A stretch of 15,337 nucleotides of DNA from JACQAI01 sp035507915 (GTDB lineage Bacteria; Pseudomonadota; Alphaproteobacteria; Elsterales; Elsteraceae). Shown here one piece after another: positions 7,259-14,645 of this stretch. The DNA lies in contig DATJNS010000477.1 in assembly GCA_035507915.1 (NCBI GenBank), positions 1 through 15,337 of the forward strand, given 5' to 3'. The position numbers were made by a program, and so were the translations under genes. Each line of letters starts with the position of its first letter. The first letter of the stretch is position 1. The notes beneath the pieces were generated by a model that had not been told where the DNA came from, ran no database searches, and saw only the letters and a list, made by a program, of their open reading frames with translations.

Positions 7259-7654
7259 ATGCACGACGACCGCCGACACCATCGGCGAATGGCCGTGACG
7301 CCGTTGCCTGCTTCCCTCGTCGACCGGCAGAAAACCCCCGAGGGTATCGAAACGTACGACGATCGCCGACGCTTTCAACGGGTCGCCGTGACCCTGCCAG
7401 CGACGCTCAACATCGCCGACCACCTGCTGTCCGCGACCGTACGCGACATCTCGCGCAGCGGCGCTGCGCTCGAGTTCGGCAAACCGGTGCCCGTGAAACG
7501 AGGCGAGCGCGTGGTGTTCGCCGGCGACGGCGCGATGCTGCGAGCCCACGACGCCAAGGTGATCGCGAGCGACGGCCGCATCTGCCGCCTGGTGTTCGAG
7601 CCGACCTTGTCGGCGATGGATCTGCTCGGCGTAGCCCCCAAGCGCGGACGCTAG
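7259..7654 (+). CDS. PilZ-domain protein
   Basis: A 131-residue soluble protein. After a basic, low-complexity N-terminus (1-35) comes one PilZ domain with both c-di-GMP-binding elements: the RxxxR motif as RRFQR (37-41) and the D/NxSxxG motif as DISRSG (63-68). PilZ proteins bind cyclic di-GMP and change partner activity, often for motility, exopolysaccharide or attachment. With no output domain it would act by protein contact. ATG 7259 has GAGG about 11 nt upstream. It follows the response-regulator gene on the same strand after 209 bp; the gap contains an AT-rich patch at 7163-7190 that suggests a separate promoter. The partner cannot be told from context. Confidence 0.85.
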   Translation: MHDDRRHHRRMAVTPLPASLVDRQKTPEGIETYDDRRRFQRVAVTLPATLNIADHLLSATVRDISRSGAALEFGKPVPVKRGERVVFAGDGAMLRAHDAKVIASDGRICRLVFEPTLSAMDLLGVAPKRGR

Positions 7655-7935
7655 CCGGTCGAGGTTTGCCAGCCGTCTGGTTTGGCCACGAACTCGCCCA
7701 GGTCGATGCCGAGAAGATCGATCGTTTGCGCCACGGCACAAGCGCGTTCCTGCTAATCGGGGTGGCCGTCGACGGACCTCGCCGGCTCTCAATCACACCA
7801 TCACAACTGAAGCCCCATGACACCCAGCTCGATATCGGTCGGAAACCTGAGAATCGATGCTGAACTGCTGAACTGATCTGCGGCGGGACTCTCATCCCAG
7901 CCGCCGTCACCGAGCAGCGCGAACGGCGCCCAGCA

Positions 7936-8415
7936 TCAGTCCCGCGCCGCGGGCATCTCACCGTCGTCGTAGTCGGGAGCGGCCGCCTGCGTCCGCGCCG
8001 CCGCCTGATTGGCCACCAGTCGCGCGATCAGCGGCACGACACGCTGGCTCCAGCCGTTGGTGCCGAACGCCGTGCCGGCGATCCGGTGGTCGACCACAAC
8101 GATGAAGCGCGGCGTGCCCGAGCGGGCGTTGGTGCGGTCGCGTACCCAGCGCAGGTCTTCGGGCCACGCGCTGTCGGAGCCCGTCTCGGTGAAGAATGGC
8201 ACCTTGATCTTGCGCAGTTCGACCTGCTTCGCCTCGGGCGTCTTCTCCCACGCCGGCTCGCTGAACAGTTCCCACTCCTTGCATGGCGCGCAATTGTATG
8301 CGCCGACGTAAATGACCTGGATGTGCGCGGCGTCCGCGGGCAGAGCGATCACGAGCCCGAGCAGCGCTCCGACCAGCACAACCCATTGTCGCCGCTTCGC
8401 CATGGTGCCCGTCAT
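7936..8415 (-). CDS. Secreted thioredoxin-like protein with CAPC motif
   Basis: A 159-residue protein from ATG 8415. The ATG at 8403 is an alternative, and a GTG at 8427 overlaps the preceding stop. A signal peptide (RRQWVVLVGALLGLVIALPA, ending ADA before residue 30) sends it to the periplasm. The mature part starts HIQVIYVGAYNCAPCKEWE, with the redox motif CxxC at Cys42-Cys45 on the first helix after a beta strand, and SGTPRF (99-104) supplies the expected cis-proline. This suggests a thiol-disulfide oxidoreductase or redox-dependent chaperone; the substrate is unknown. It begins within 10 nt of the stop of the CHAT-protease remnant on the same strand, so the two were probably one operon. 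With the upstream gene cut, its present promoter is uncertain. Confidence 0.78.
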   Translation of the reverse strand: MTGTMAKRRQWVVLVGALLGLVIALPADAAHIQVIYVGAYNCAPCKEWELFSEPAWEKTPEAKQVELRKIKVPFFTETGSDSAWPEDLRWVRDRTNARSGTPRFIVVVDHRIAGTAFGTNGWSQRVVPLIARLVANQAAARTQAAAPDYDDGEMPAARD

Positions 8416-8423
8416 GGTGCTTC

Positions 8424-8910
8424 TCACCCGCCGTCGCCGACCAGCGAAAACGGCGCCCAGAAGATCGGATGCGCGTAGCTGAACACGGTCTTGCCACTCG
8501 CCCGGTCCATGAAGCCCGGCCCGTCGACCAGGGCGAGCTCCGCTCGGCGCAGCCCCTCGGCGCGGGTCAGGCCCGGATCTTTCGCCTGCCGGTGGAACAG
8601 GTCAATGGTTAGCAGGCGCGCCGAGCGCGTCTCGACCGGCCAGTTCGACGGCAGCAGGGCGCGCGTGCCGGCGTAAAAGAAGGCTCTGCCGAGTCCCGAC
8701 AGCGCCTCCGTGCCGGCGCCCTTGCCTGCCGCCGTGTTGCACGCTGACAGCATGACCCAATCGGCGTTCAGCTTGAGGCCCAACACCTCGTCCATGGTCA
8801 ACAGTCCGTCGCCATCAACCTGCGGCGCCGACAGCGCCAAGGCCGGTTGCGTCAGACCGTTGAGATCGCCGGGCACCAAGCCGTGGGTGGCGAACGCGAT
8901 CACGCGCCGA
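8424..8910 (-). pseudogene. CHAT-domain protease gene, 3' remnant
   Basis: CHAT domains are caspase-like cysteine peptidase domains, often at the C-terminus of TPR proteins. About 160 residues remain: RVIAFATHGLVPGDLNG with the catalytic His (codon at about 8885-8883), QPALALSAP, DGLLTMDEVLGLKLNADWV, then MLSACNTAAG with the catalytic Cys (codon about 8741-8739), GLGRAFFYAGTRALL, SNWPVET and the terminal HPIFWAPFSLVGDGG. Both catalytic residues are kept, but homology begins abruptly at about 8910. Upstream codons read on to about 9134 in Arg/Gly-rich text unlike any CHAT N-terminus, so TPRs and half of the catalytic domain are gone. The stop codon overlaps a GTG of the thioredoxin-like frame (GTGA), pointing to an ancestral operon. 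Confidence 0.8.
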
Positions 8911-9232
8911 TCAGAAGGCGTTGGGATGGGGTGTCCGGCGGCCCGCACACGACCCGCCAACGCCGGGCCGACCGTGTCGACGGTCGGACAGACACCGCCC
9001 CTCACCCCCCTTTTGTCGAGCCTCCCAAGGTGGCGCTCCCTCGGCGTGTCTGACCGCACGGAGAAATTCGCCGACAGGACACACAAAAAGGTGAGGGCGA
9101 AATACCCACCCGCCTGGCGGGTGTGAATCCGCATGCTGTTTGCCCCCGATTGGGGTCAAACTTCGACGCCGATTCACACTAAGGCCCTCCGCGGTACAGT
9201 CGAGCCTGATTGCCGAGGAGAACGAGCGGTGA
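8911..9232. other. Gene-free stretch with nested inverted repeats next to the broken CHAT gene
   Basis: No gene is recognised here. It holds three hairpins: CCGACCG/CGGTCGG at 8968-8987, CACCCGCC/GGCGGGTG at 9107-9123, and a composite inverted repeat at 9121-9179 listed separately. The stretch begins where CHAT homology stops, so it is probably foreign or rearranged DNA. Confidence 0.5.
9121..9179. repeat. Composite inverted repeat, MITE- or IS-end-like
   Basis: The outer arms GTGTGAATC (9121-9129) and GATTCACAC (9171-9179) are perfect 9-bp reverse complements. Between them, TTTG-C-CCCC (9139-9147) and GGGG-T-CAAA (9152-9160) form an inner stem around GATT with one mismatch. Repeated GGGGTCAA-type blocks near TGTGAA-type tips resemble ends of some IS21-family elements, but that link is from memory and unverified. 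It could be a solo IS terminus, a very small MITE or a bidirectional terminator. Confidence 0.45.
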
Positions 9233-9448
9233 CTATGGACTGCATCGGCGGCCCGTAACCGGGGTCGGGACCAAGGTCCGCGACGCGCCGGTCTGGTCGT
9301 CAATGATCGTAATCCCGACTGGAGGAGGATGCCGGGAGAGTTCGCGGTGGTTCCGCAGGCCTCGCCGCACCGTCACGACTAGGTTGACGACCGCGCCAAC
9401 GGCGCCGCCGATAATGCCAGTGGCGATGACGATCTCGATAGGGGCCAT
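9233..9448 (-). CDS. Small putative membrane protein (71 aa), hypothetical
   Basis: ATG 9448 to a stop at 9235-9233. A GGAG lies 7 nt before the ATG (TTGGAGCCTCCCGATGG), a credible ribosome-binding site. Residues 2-23 are hydrophobic and glycine-rich (APIEIVIATGIIGGAVGAVV), then a basic stretch (RRGLRNHRELSRHP) and a soluble tail (PVGITIIDDQTGASRTLVPT). That suggests one membrane span with a cytoplasmic C-terminus. The frame remains open upstream to 9589, but the extra residues look random. I do not recognise the family. It may be a real orphan gene or a remnant. Confidence 0.4.
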   Translation of the reverse strand: MAPIEIVIATGIIGGAVGAVVNLVVTVRRGLRNHRELSRHPPPVGITIIDDQTGASRTLVPTPVTGRRCSP

Positions 9449-9870
9449 CGGGAGGCTCCAAGTCAGGACATGAATATGGTCGATTTCGAATGCGAGGACG
9501 AGAAGCGTCTCGTTGCCGGCGCGCCAAATCATTTTCGAAACAGCATTCGTGCCAAGGCACCGGAGGTCGCTTCGGTCTATCTGCGCCAAATCTATCGAGC
9601 CCTATTCACTCGGCCCCTTCGCAGCCTCCGCGTCTATAGCGTGGATGCGGAAACCCGACAGTTCCTTCGTGCCCGAATCCTGGCGCTGGCTCCTCCGAGA
9701 TGCTGCGCTGACACGGCGGGGAAGCCGGGAGGCGTCAGCGGCGGAGCATCCGTCGAGTCCGGACCGTTCGTCGCACCGACGCCGGGCAATCAGGCGGAGA
9801 TTGCCGCGACCATCCGGGGAATGTCGGTCAAATCTCCTGGCGCGCATGATACGACGACAGTGGAGGCAAC
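9449..9870. other. Region upstream of the Bug receptor gene, no recognised gene
   Basis: A 422-bp stretch. Two overlapping plus-strand frames (from 9470 and 9513) cover most of it, but neither has a clear ribosome-binding site or a recognisable family; one contains WMRKPDSSFVPESWRWLLRD, which could be decayed coding sequence. The last bases carry GGAGG (9862-9866), the ribosome-binding site of the next gene. Confidence 0.35.
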
Positions 9871-10848
9871 ATGAACCTTCCGCGCCGTCGATTTCTTAAG
9901 CTGGCGTCGAGCGCCGCCGCTCTCTCGGCGGTGTCGCGGACCGCCAGCGCGCTAGCCTATCCGACGCGGCCGGTGCATCTGATTGCCGGCTTTCCGCCGG
10001 GCGGCATCGTTGACGCCATGGCACGGCTGGCCGGCCAATGGTTGTCGGCGCGGCTCGGCCAGCCTTTCATCGTCGAGAACCGGCCGGGCGCCAGCAGCAA
10101 CATCGCCACCGAGGTAGCGACGCGCGCGGCACCCGACGGTTATACGCTGCTTCTGGTCTCCGCGAACAATGCCTTCAATGCGTCGCTTTACGCCAAGCTC
10201 GGTTTCGATTTCATCCGCGACATCGCGCCGGTTGCGAGCATCGGCCGTGTGCCTTTCGTCATGGAGGTGGGTCCGGCGGTCCCGGCCAAGACCGTTCTCG
10301 AGTTCATCGCCTATGCCAAGGCCAACCCGGGCCGGCTCCGTCTGGCGACGGCCGGCCCGGGGAGCGGCCAACACATCTATGGCGAGCTGTTCGAAATGAT
10401 GGCGGGCGTCGCCCTGACGACGGTGCACTATGGCGGCGCAGGTGCGGCGTTTCCCGATCTCATGAACGGTCGGGTTGAGGTCCTCTTCGATCCTGTCGCT
10501 TCATCGATTGGTCATATCAGGGCCGGCAAGCTGCGGCCGCTTGGCGTAACGACCGCCACACGAACGGACGTGCTGCCGGATGTCCCGCCCATCCGCGACT
10601 TCGTGCCTGGTTATGAAGCGATCGGATGGAATGGCATCGGCGCCCCCGCGAACACGCCGCCGGAGATCATTGCAATTCTCAATGAGCAAGTTAATGCCGC
10701 TCTCGCCGATCCGACGTTCAAAGCGCGGCTCGTCGATGCGAGCGTCGAGCCGTTTGCAAACTCGCCTGCCGGATTCGGTAGGTTCATCGTCGAAGATACC
10801 GAGCGGTGGAGCAAGGTGATCCGAGCGGCCAACATCAAGCCGAATTGA
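9871..10848 (+). CDS. Bug/TctC-family periplasmic solute-binding receptor
   Basis: A 325-residue extracytoplasmic binding protein of the tripartite tricarboxylate transporter type. The N-terminus has a Tat-like signal (RRRFLKLASSAAALSAVSR, cleavage likely after ALA at residue 29). The mature start YPTRPVHLIAGFPPGGIVD, then GQPFIVENRPGASSNIATE, APDGYTLLLVSANN and TVHYGGAGAAFPDLMNGRVE are hallmark Bug blocks that line the ligand cleft. Ligands are usually small carboxylates, but many such receptors are orphans and the substrate here is unknown. No TctA/TctB membrane genes are adjacent, so it is an orphan receptor. GGAGG ends 4 nt before the ATG. Length is normal and no damage is visible. Downstream lies the IS1380 fragment. 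Confidence 0.94.
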   Translation: MNLPRRRFLKLASSAAALSAVSRTASALAYPTRPVHLIAGFPPGGIVDAMARLAGQWLSARLGQPFIVENRPGASSNIATEVATRAAPDGYTLLLVSANNAFNASLYAKLGFDFIRDIAPVASIGRVPFVMEVGPAVPAKTVLEFIAYAKANPGRLRLATAGPGSGQHIYGELFEMMAGVALTTVHYGGAGAAFPDLMNGRVEVLFDPVASSIGHIRAGKLRPLGVTTATRTDVLPDVPPIRDFVPGYEAIGWNGIGAPANTPPEIIAILNEQVNAALADPTFKARLVDASVEPFANSPAGFGRFIVEDTERWSKVIRAANIKPN

Positions 10849-10914
10849 GCCCGATCGACTCCACGCCGGCTATTCCCTATCTTCCGCGAGGCGAATGATG
10901 GCACGTGCCAATCA

Positions 10915-11087
10915 ATTCGATCGCCGCCCCGTCGTAGCTGACCTTGTGGTCGCACGTCGGCTCCTCACGGCTCAGCTCCAGCCGGTTCAACGTGCTCTTG
11001 CCCGCGACCGCCGCGCACCCTTCCCGGCCCGCCGCCAGCTTGCCCGCCAGCACCGCCATCACCGGATCGTGCCGCAGCTCGTCGTGG
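10915..11087 (-). pseudogene. IS1380-family transposase, internal fragment
   Basis: About 55 codons on the minus strand read DHDELRHDPVMAVLAGKL, AGREGCAAVAGKSTLNRLEL and SREEPTCDHKVSYDGAAIE, a conserved N-terminal section of IS1380-type DDE transposases. Homology starts at about 11087 and stops at about 10915, after which the frame reads unrelated residues and a stop. Neither IS end nor the catalytic domain is present. The fragment starts a few bases past the IS66 transposase stop, so it abuts that element. Confidence 0.8.
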
Positions 11088-11103
11088 TCGTATCGGCCTC
11101 GGT

Positions 11104-11241
11104 TCATGCGGCGATTGTGGCAGACTGCGCTTTCCAGTTCCGGGGCAGTAGCTCGTCGAGTCGCGAGGCCGGATGATCGTTGATCCGCCGCAGCACATCG
11201 GCGAGCCAAGCCTGCGGGTCGACGTCGTTGAGCTTGGCGGT
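11104..11241 (-). pseudogene. IS66-family transposase (TnpC), 3' fragment
   Basis: The C-terminal 45 or so residues of TnpC: TAKLNDVDPQAWLADVLRRI and NDHPASRLDELLPRNWKAQS, ending at TGA 11106-11104. LDELLPWNW-type endings are diagnostic of the family. It is the continuation of the piece at 14666-15337; codons for Thr-Ala (ACCGCC) are the 6 bp duplicated by the RIT insertion. Only a few bases separate its stop from the IS1380 fragment, so the right part of the IS66 element is missing too. Confidence 0.9.
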
Positions 11242-11271
11242 TTATGCCGCCCGCCGAACTATGCCGAACGG
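11236..11271. repeat. Left terminal inverted repeat of the RIT element
   Basis: 36 bp beginning GGCGGTTTATGCCGCC and ending TATGCCGAACGG, an exact reverse complement of 14610-14645. The first six bases also count as the direct repeat. Internally GGCGG and CCGCC form a small inverted repeat around TTTATG. Confidence 0.95.
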
Positions 11272-11355
11272 CTCTGGGAGCAACCCATGGTTTGCCCGCA
11301 CTTGCGGCCATTCGAGCCGACATCACCCCAGTTCCATTCGGCATAGTCTGTCCTC

Positions 11356-12357
11356 TTACAGCGCCTCAAGAAAGGCCAGCAGGCGGTCAGTCGGCTGGAA
11401 GCGAGTTCGCTTGCCACGTTCGTACGGCTTGAGCTTCGCCAGGGCTGCTTCCTTAAGTGCGAGATGGGCATGCAGATAGGTCTGAGTCGTTTCGATCGAC
11501 TCATGACCGAGCCATAGCGCGATCACGGAACAGTCGACACCGGCTTGCAGCAGCTCCATGGCGGCGCTGTGCCTCAGCACGTGCGGCGACACCTGCTTGG
11601 ACGCCAATGATGGATATGTCTTGCTGGCGACACGCACATGCTTGGCCAGGAGCGCCTGAACGCTGTCGGCGCTGAGCCTGCCCCCGTGCACGTTCGGGAA
11701 CAGCGCGGTCGCGCCGCGGCGCGTCGGTTCCTTCAGCCACGCCTGGAGGACGGCCCGCGCGTGGGAGGTCAGCGGCGTGCATCGTTCCTTTCGCCCTTTG
11801 CCGACGCACCGTACATGTGCGCCGGTACCGAGATGGACAGCGTCCCTGTCGAGGCTGATCAGCTCGGAGAGGCGCAAGCCGGTCTGGGCCGCGACCAGCA
11901 GCAAGGCATGATCGCGGCGTCCGAGCCACGTTGTGCGATCGGGAACCTCAAGGATAGCCTCGATCTCGGGCCGGGTCAGAAAGTGCAGCTGACGCTTGTC
12001 GTGGCGCTTGCTCGGTATCGCGAGGACCCGCTGGATAAGCGCGCTACGGGCTGGCTCCTCGAAGGATGCGAACCGGAAGAAGGAGCGAATGGCCGTCAGG
12101 CGCAAGTTGCGCGTCCTGGCGCTGGCGCCCCGCTTCGTCTCCAGATCGGCGAGGAACGCGCTGATGAAAGGCGCTTCCAGATCGTCGAGGGCCAGGGCCG
12201 ACGGCGGCTTCCGGAGCCGCGCCTGTGCGAACGTGAACAGCAGCCGGAACGTGTCCCTGTAGGACGCGATCGTGTTGGCGCTGACGTTGCGCTGACGCAT
12301 GAGCCGCTCGGTGAAGTAGCGCTCTATCAGCGTGGCGACGGTGCAGCTCGGATTCAT
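11356..12357 (-). CDS. ritC: RIT tyrosine recombinase, third gene (RitC)
   Basis: A 333-residue integrase-type recombinase. The N-terminal SAM-like core-binding domain spans about 8-105 and the catalytic domain about 125-310. Active-site residues are present: Arg162 (TGLRLSE), Lys187 or Lys190 (VGKGRKE), His259 and Arg262 (HVLRHSAA), His285 (LGHES) and the nucleophile Tyr294 (TQTYLHA). It cuts and rejoins DNA via a 3'-phosphotyrosine bond, presumably at the element ends with its two partners. ATG 12357 overlaps the ritB stop as ATGA, indicating translational coupling; the frame is open further upstream but those codons lie inside ritB. The Rit name is given by position and by resemblance to described RIT trios. 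Confidence 0.92.
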   Translation of the reverse strand: MNPSCTVATLIERYFTERLMRQRNVSANTIASYRDTFRLLFTFAQARLRKPPSALALDDLEAPFISAFLADLETKRGASARTRNLRLTAIRSFFRFASFEEPARSALIQRVLAIPSKRHDKRQLHFLTRPEIEAILEVPDRTTWLGRRDHALLLVAAQTGLRLSELISLDRDAVHLGTGAHVRCVGKGRKERCTPLTSHARAVLQAWLKEPTRRGATALFPNVHGGRLSADSVQALLAKHVRVASKTYPSLASKQVSPHVLRHSAAMELLQAGVDCSVIALWLGHESIETTQTYLHAHLALKEAALAKLKPYERGKRTRFQPTDRLLAFLEAL

Positions 12358-13280
12358 GGCGCGACCTGCCAGCGTCGATCGAGGCGCTGCGCGGCCCCTT
12401 CCATCAACTCCGGACAGGCCGAGAGGTACCAATAGGTATCGCGGACGCAGGCGTGGCCGAGGTAAGTGGAAAGCACCGGGAGCTGCTGCTCGACATCGAT
12501 CCCCTCGCGATACAAGCCGAGGAGCGTCCGAATGGCGAAGCGATGTCGGAAGTCGTGCACGCGAGGCCCGGCGTGGTCGCCCGGACGGCGCAAACCGATC
12601 TCGCGAGACAGGCGCCAGAAGACACGATGAACGTACTGATGCAGCAATCGACCGCCGCGCTCGGCCACGAAGAAGTGCGGGCTGCGGCCCGATCGAAGGT
12701 GAGCGTCACGCCGCTCGGCGTAGCTGAGCAGAGCGTCGCGGGTCGTCCGATGCAGGGGTACGAGGCGCGACTTGCCGAACTTGCTCTGCCGAACCGTCAG
12801 GACGCCCTCGTCGAGGTCGACGTCGCTGCACTGCAGCCCTATCGCCTCGGACAGGCGCATGCCTGTGACGGCGATCAACCCGAACAGATGGTGGTAGGTC
12901 CATCGTCGCAGCCCGCTCGCAGGCGGCAGGGCCAGCGCCGCCGCCAGCAACGCGTTGATCTCCATATCGCTGTAGACATAGGGCTTGGCGCGCTTGAGGC
13001 GCGGCAACATCCCGGCAGGCGGCACCTCCGTCTCCGGATCAATGTTCGCGACATGGCGCGCGAAGCCGCGCACATCCGTCAATCGCAACGCCCAGGATGC
13101 ACGCCGATCGGGCGGCGATGTCGCCCAGGCCACGGCCAGCTTCGTGGTGATGGTCGTGGCTTTGCGCTTCTCCATGAAGGAGACGAAGTCGGTGAGCCGA
13201 CGCGCTTGATGATGGTACTTGTATCCAAGCCCTTGGCGCATGCTCAGATACCGCTCGAGTGCGGATCGCAGGCCGGTCAT
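12354..13280 (-). CDS. ritB: RIT tyrosine recombinase, second gene (RitB)
   Basis: A 308-residue recombinase, the shortest and most divergent of the three. A core-binding domain lies at 1-95 and the catalytic domain at 105-300. The conserved set: Arg142 (TGMRLSE), Lys170 (SKFGKSR), His242 and Arg245 (VHDFRHRFA), His276 (YLGHA) and Tyr285 within DTYWYLSACPELM. The DFRHRFA...TYWYLS pattern is recurrent in RIT middle recombinases and related phage-like integrases, as I recall. I take ATG 13280 because it overlaps the ritA stop in the sequence ATGA; an upstream GTG or ATG reading to 13298 would overlap ritA more deeply. It lies in one operon with both neighbours. Confidence 0.92.
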   Translation of the reverse strand: MTGLRSALERYLSMRQGLGYKYHHQARRLTDFVSFMEKRKATTITTKLAVAWATSPPDRRASWALRLTDVRGFARHVANIDPETEVPPAGMLPRLKRAKPYVYSDMEINALLAAALALPPASGLRRWTYHHLFGLIAVTGMRLSEAIGLQCSDVDLDEGVLTVRQSKFGKSRLVPLHRTTRDALLSYAERRDAHLRSGRSPHFFVAERGGRLLHQYVHRVFWRLSREIGLRRPGDHAGPRVHDFRHRFAIRTLLGLYREGIDVEQQLPVLSTYLGHACVRDTYWYLSACPELMEGAAQRLDRRWQVAP

Positions 13281-14521
13281 TGCACGGCTCCCGGCCATGG
13301 CAGGCTCAGTCTCCGGAGCGCCTCGATATCCACCTTCGCGTAGATGCGCGTCGTGTCATGGCTCTCGTGTCGCAGCAGCTGGCCGATCTCCGACAAGGTC
13401 GCACCAGACCGGAGGAGCTCGGTGGCAAGGCTGTGTCGGAAGATGTGGGCTCCTTGGTGGGCGTAGCCGCGAATGCCGGCGCGCTCCAGAGCGGTCTTGG
13501 CAATCATCGTAATCGCGCACCCGGATGCAAAGCCGACGTTCGGTGCCGGCGTGCGCAGGAACAGCCGGCGGCACGATGACGTCGGGCGACCATTACGCAA
13601 GTAGGTAACGACAGCTGCGCCGACGTCTGGAGGCAGCGGCATCCGCGCTCGCCGTCGCCCCTTGGCGCGAACAAGCATCTCGCCGGACCGCCAGTCGATA
13701 TCATCCAGGGTGAGGGTCGCGACCTCGTTGGCTCGCAGGCCGAGCTTGGCCAGCATTATCAAGATGGCGTAGTCCCGCCGCCCCAACGCCGTCGTTCGAT
13801 CGCAGCCATCGAGGACCTTCTGAACCTGCGCGGCAGACAGATAGGTCGGCAGGCTCGCGAGCTTCCATCGCCTGATGGAGGGCACGCAGCCGGCCAGAGG
13901 AAGCGGGGTCAACCCTTTGTGATGGAGGTATCGGAGAAACGCACGCAGCGACCAGCACATCGCTTTCCCGGATTCCGCGCTCCTGTCCCTGGCGTGGCGC
14001 TCGATGTAGCGGGTGATCTCCTCCTGCCTGATCTTGCCGAGGTCGCCGGCGCCGGCAGGACATACCTCATGCAGGAACCGGCGGATGACCGGTAGGTGGC
14101 GGATGACGGACTTCGGCGTCAGGCCGCGTTCACTGCGCAGATAATGGCCGAACTCCTCGAATACCTGGTCCTGCGGCGTGATCGGCAGCGGTGCCGCCGG
14201 TGCGATCGCGCCCGCTGCGCGCAGCACCGACAGCAGCCGCTTCAGCGCCGCCCGGTCGCCCGGCTGGATGGACTGCCTGCCCGATCGGTGCCGGAGGTAG
14301 CTCTCGACCGTGCGTTCATCGAGATCGATCAGGCGCGAGTGGCGTCTGGCGATCCAGCTCAGAAGACCGGCAACCAAGTTGAGGCACCGCCACGTGCCGT
14401 GGCGAGCGAGCCCCTCTTTGGCGAGCCGCGCAGCGTAAAGCTCAACGAGCCGCCCGTGCGGGCTGCTCTTCAGGCGCCCGAACAGCCGGCTCCTGACCAA
14501 GTACTCCTCTGCAACCATCAT
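13277..14521 (-). CDS. ritA: RIT tyrosine recombinase, first gene (RitA)
   Basis: A 414-residue recombinase with an N-terminal extension of about 110 residues before the usual core-binding domain (115-215) and catalytic domain (225-405). The active site is complete: Arg263 (LGLRANE), Lys287 (AKGRR), His359 and Arg362 (HIFRHSLA), His385 (LLRHES) and Tyr394 (TRIYAKVD). GGAGG (14531-14527, minus strand) serves either of two adjacent ATGs (14521 or 14518); spacing favours the second. A hairpin covers this ribosome-binding site. As first gene of the trio its translation would set the level of all three through the ATGA couplings. The IS66 transposase gene runs in the same direction upstream and may supply transcription. 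Confidence 0.93.
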   Translation of the reverse strand: MMVAEEYLVRSRLFGRLKSSPHGRLVELYAARLAKEGLARHGTWRCLNLVAGLLSWIARRHSRLIDLDERTVESYLRHRSGRQSIQPGDRAALKRLLSVLRAAGAIAPAAPLPITPQDQVFEEFGHYLRSERGLTPKSVIRHLPVIRRFLHEVCPAGAGDLGKIRQEEITRYIERHARDRSAESGKAMCWSLRAFLRYLHHKGLTPLPLAGCVPSIRRWKLASLPTYLSAAQVQKVLDGCDRTTALGRRDYAILIMLAKLGLRANEVATLTLDDIDWRSGEMLVRAKGRRRARMPLPPDVGAAVVTYLRNGRPTSSCRRLFLRTPAPNVGFASGCAITMIAKTALERAGIRGYAHQGAHIFRHSLATELLRSGATLSEIGQLLRHESHDTTRIYAKVDIEALRRLSLPWPGAVQ

Positions 14522-14527
14522 CCCGTC

Positions 14528-14547
14528 CTCCGCTATCGAGAGCGGAG
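14528..14547 (-). promoter_or_regulatory. Hairpin covering the ritA ribosome-binding site
   Basis: On the minus strand CTCCGCT - CTCGAT - AGCGGAG forms a perfect 7-bp stem with a 6-nt loop, ending in the GGAGGA of the Shine-Dalgarno. If folded in the mRNA it would hide the ribosome-binding site. The same palindrome could also be a protein operator. Confidence 0.5.
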
Positions 14548-14609
14548 AACAGAAGAACTATGCCGAATCCATCGCGCGCCAGTTCAAACGAATCCCGTGG
14601 CAAATGAGG

Positions 14610-14645
14610 CCGTTCGGCATAGTTCGGCGGGCGGCATAAACCGCC
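14610..14645. repeat. Right terminal inverted repeat of the RIT element
   Basis: 36 bp beginning CCGTTCGGCATAG and ending GGCATAAACCGCC, exact reverse complement of 11236-11271. Confidence 0.95.

Noticed and set aside
7669..7768. Short minus-strand frame reading VAQTIDLLGIDLGEFVAK after the PilZ gene
   Set aside because: Looks protein-like but is only about 32 codons between stops with no start; could be a scrap of a lost gene, not enough to call.
11638..12435. Plus-strand frame of 265 codons antisense to ritC
   Set aside because: GC-rich antisense shadow with no recognisable domain; ritC has a full catalytic set on the other strand.
12453..13343. Plus-strand frame of 296 codons antisense to ritB
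   Set aside because: Shadow of ritB caused by high GC at third positions; no family resemblance.
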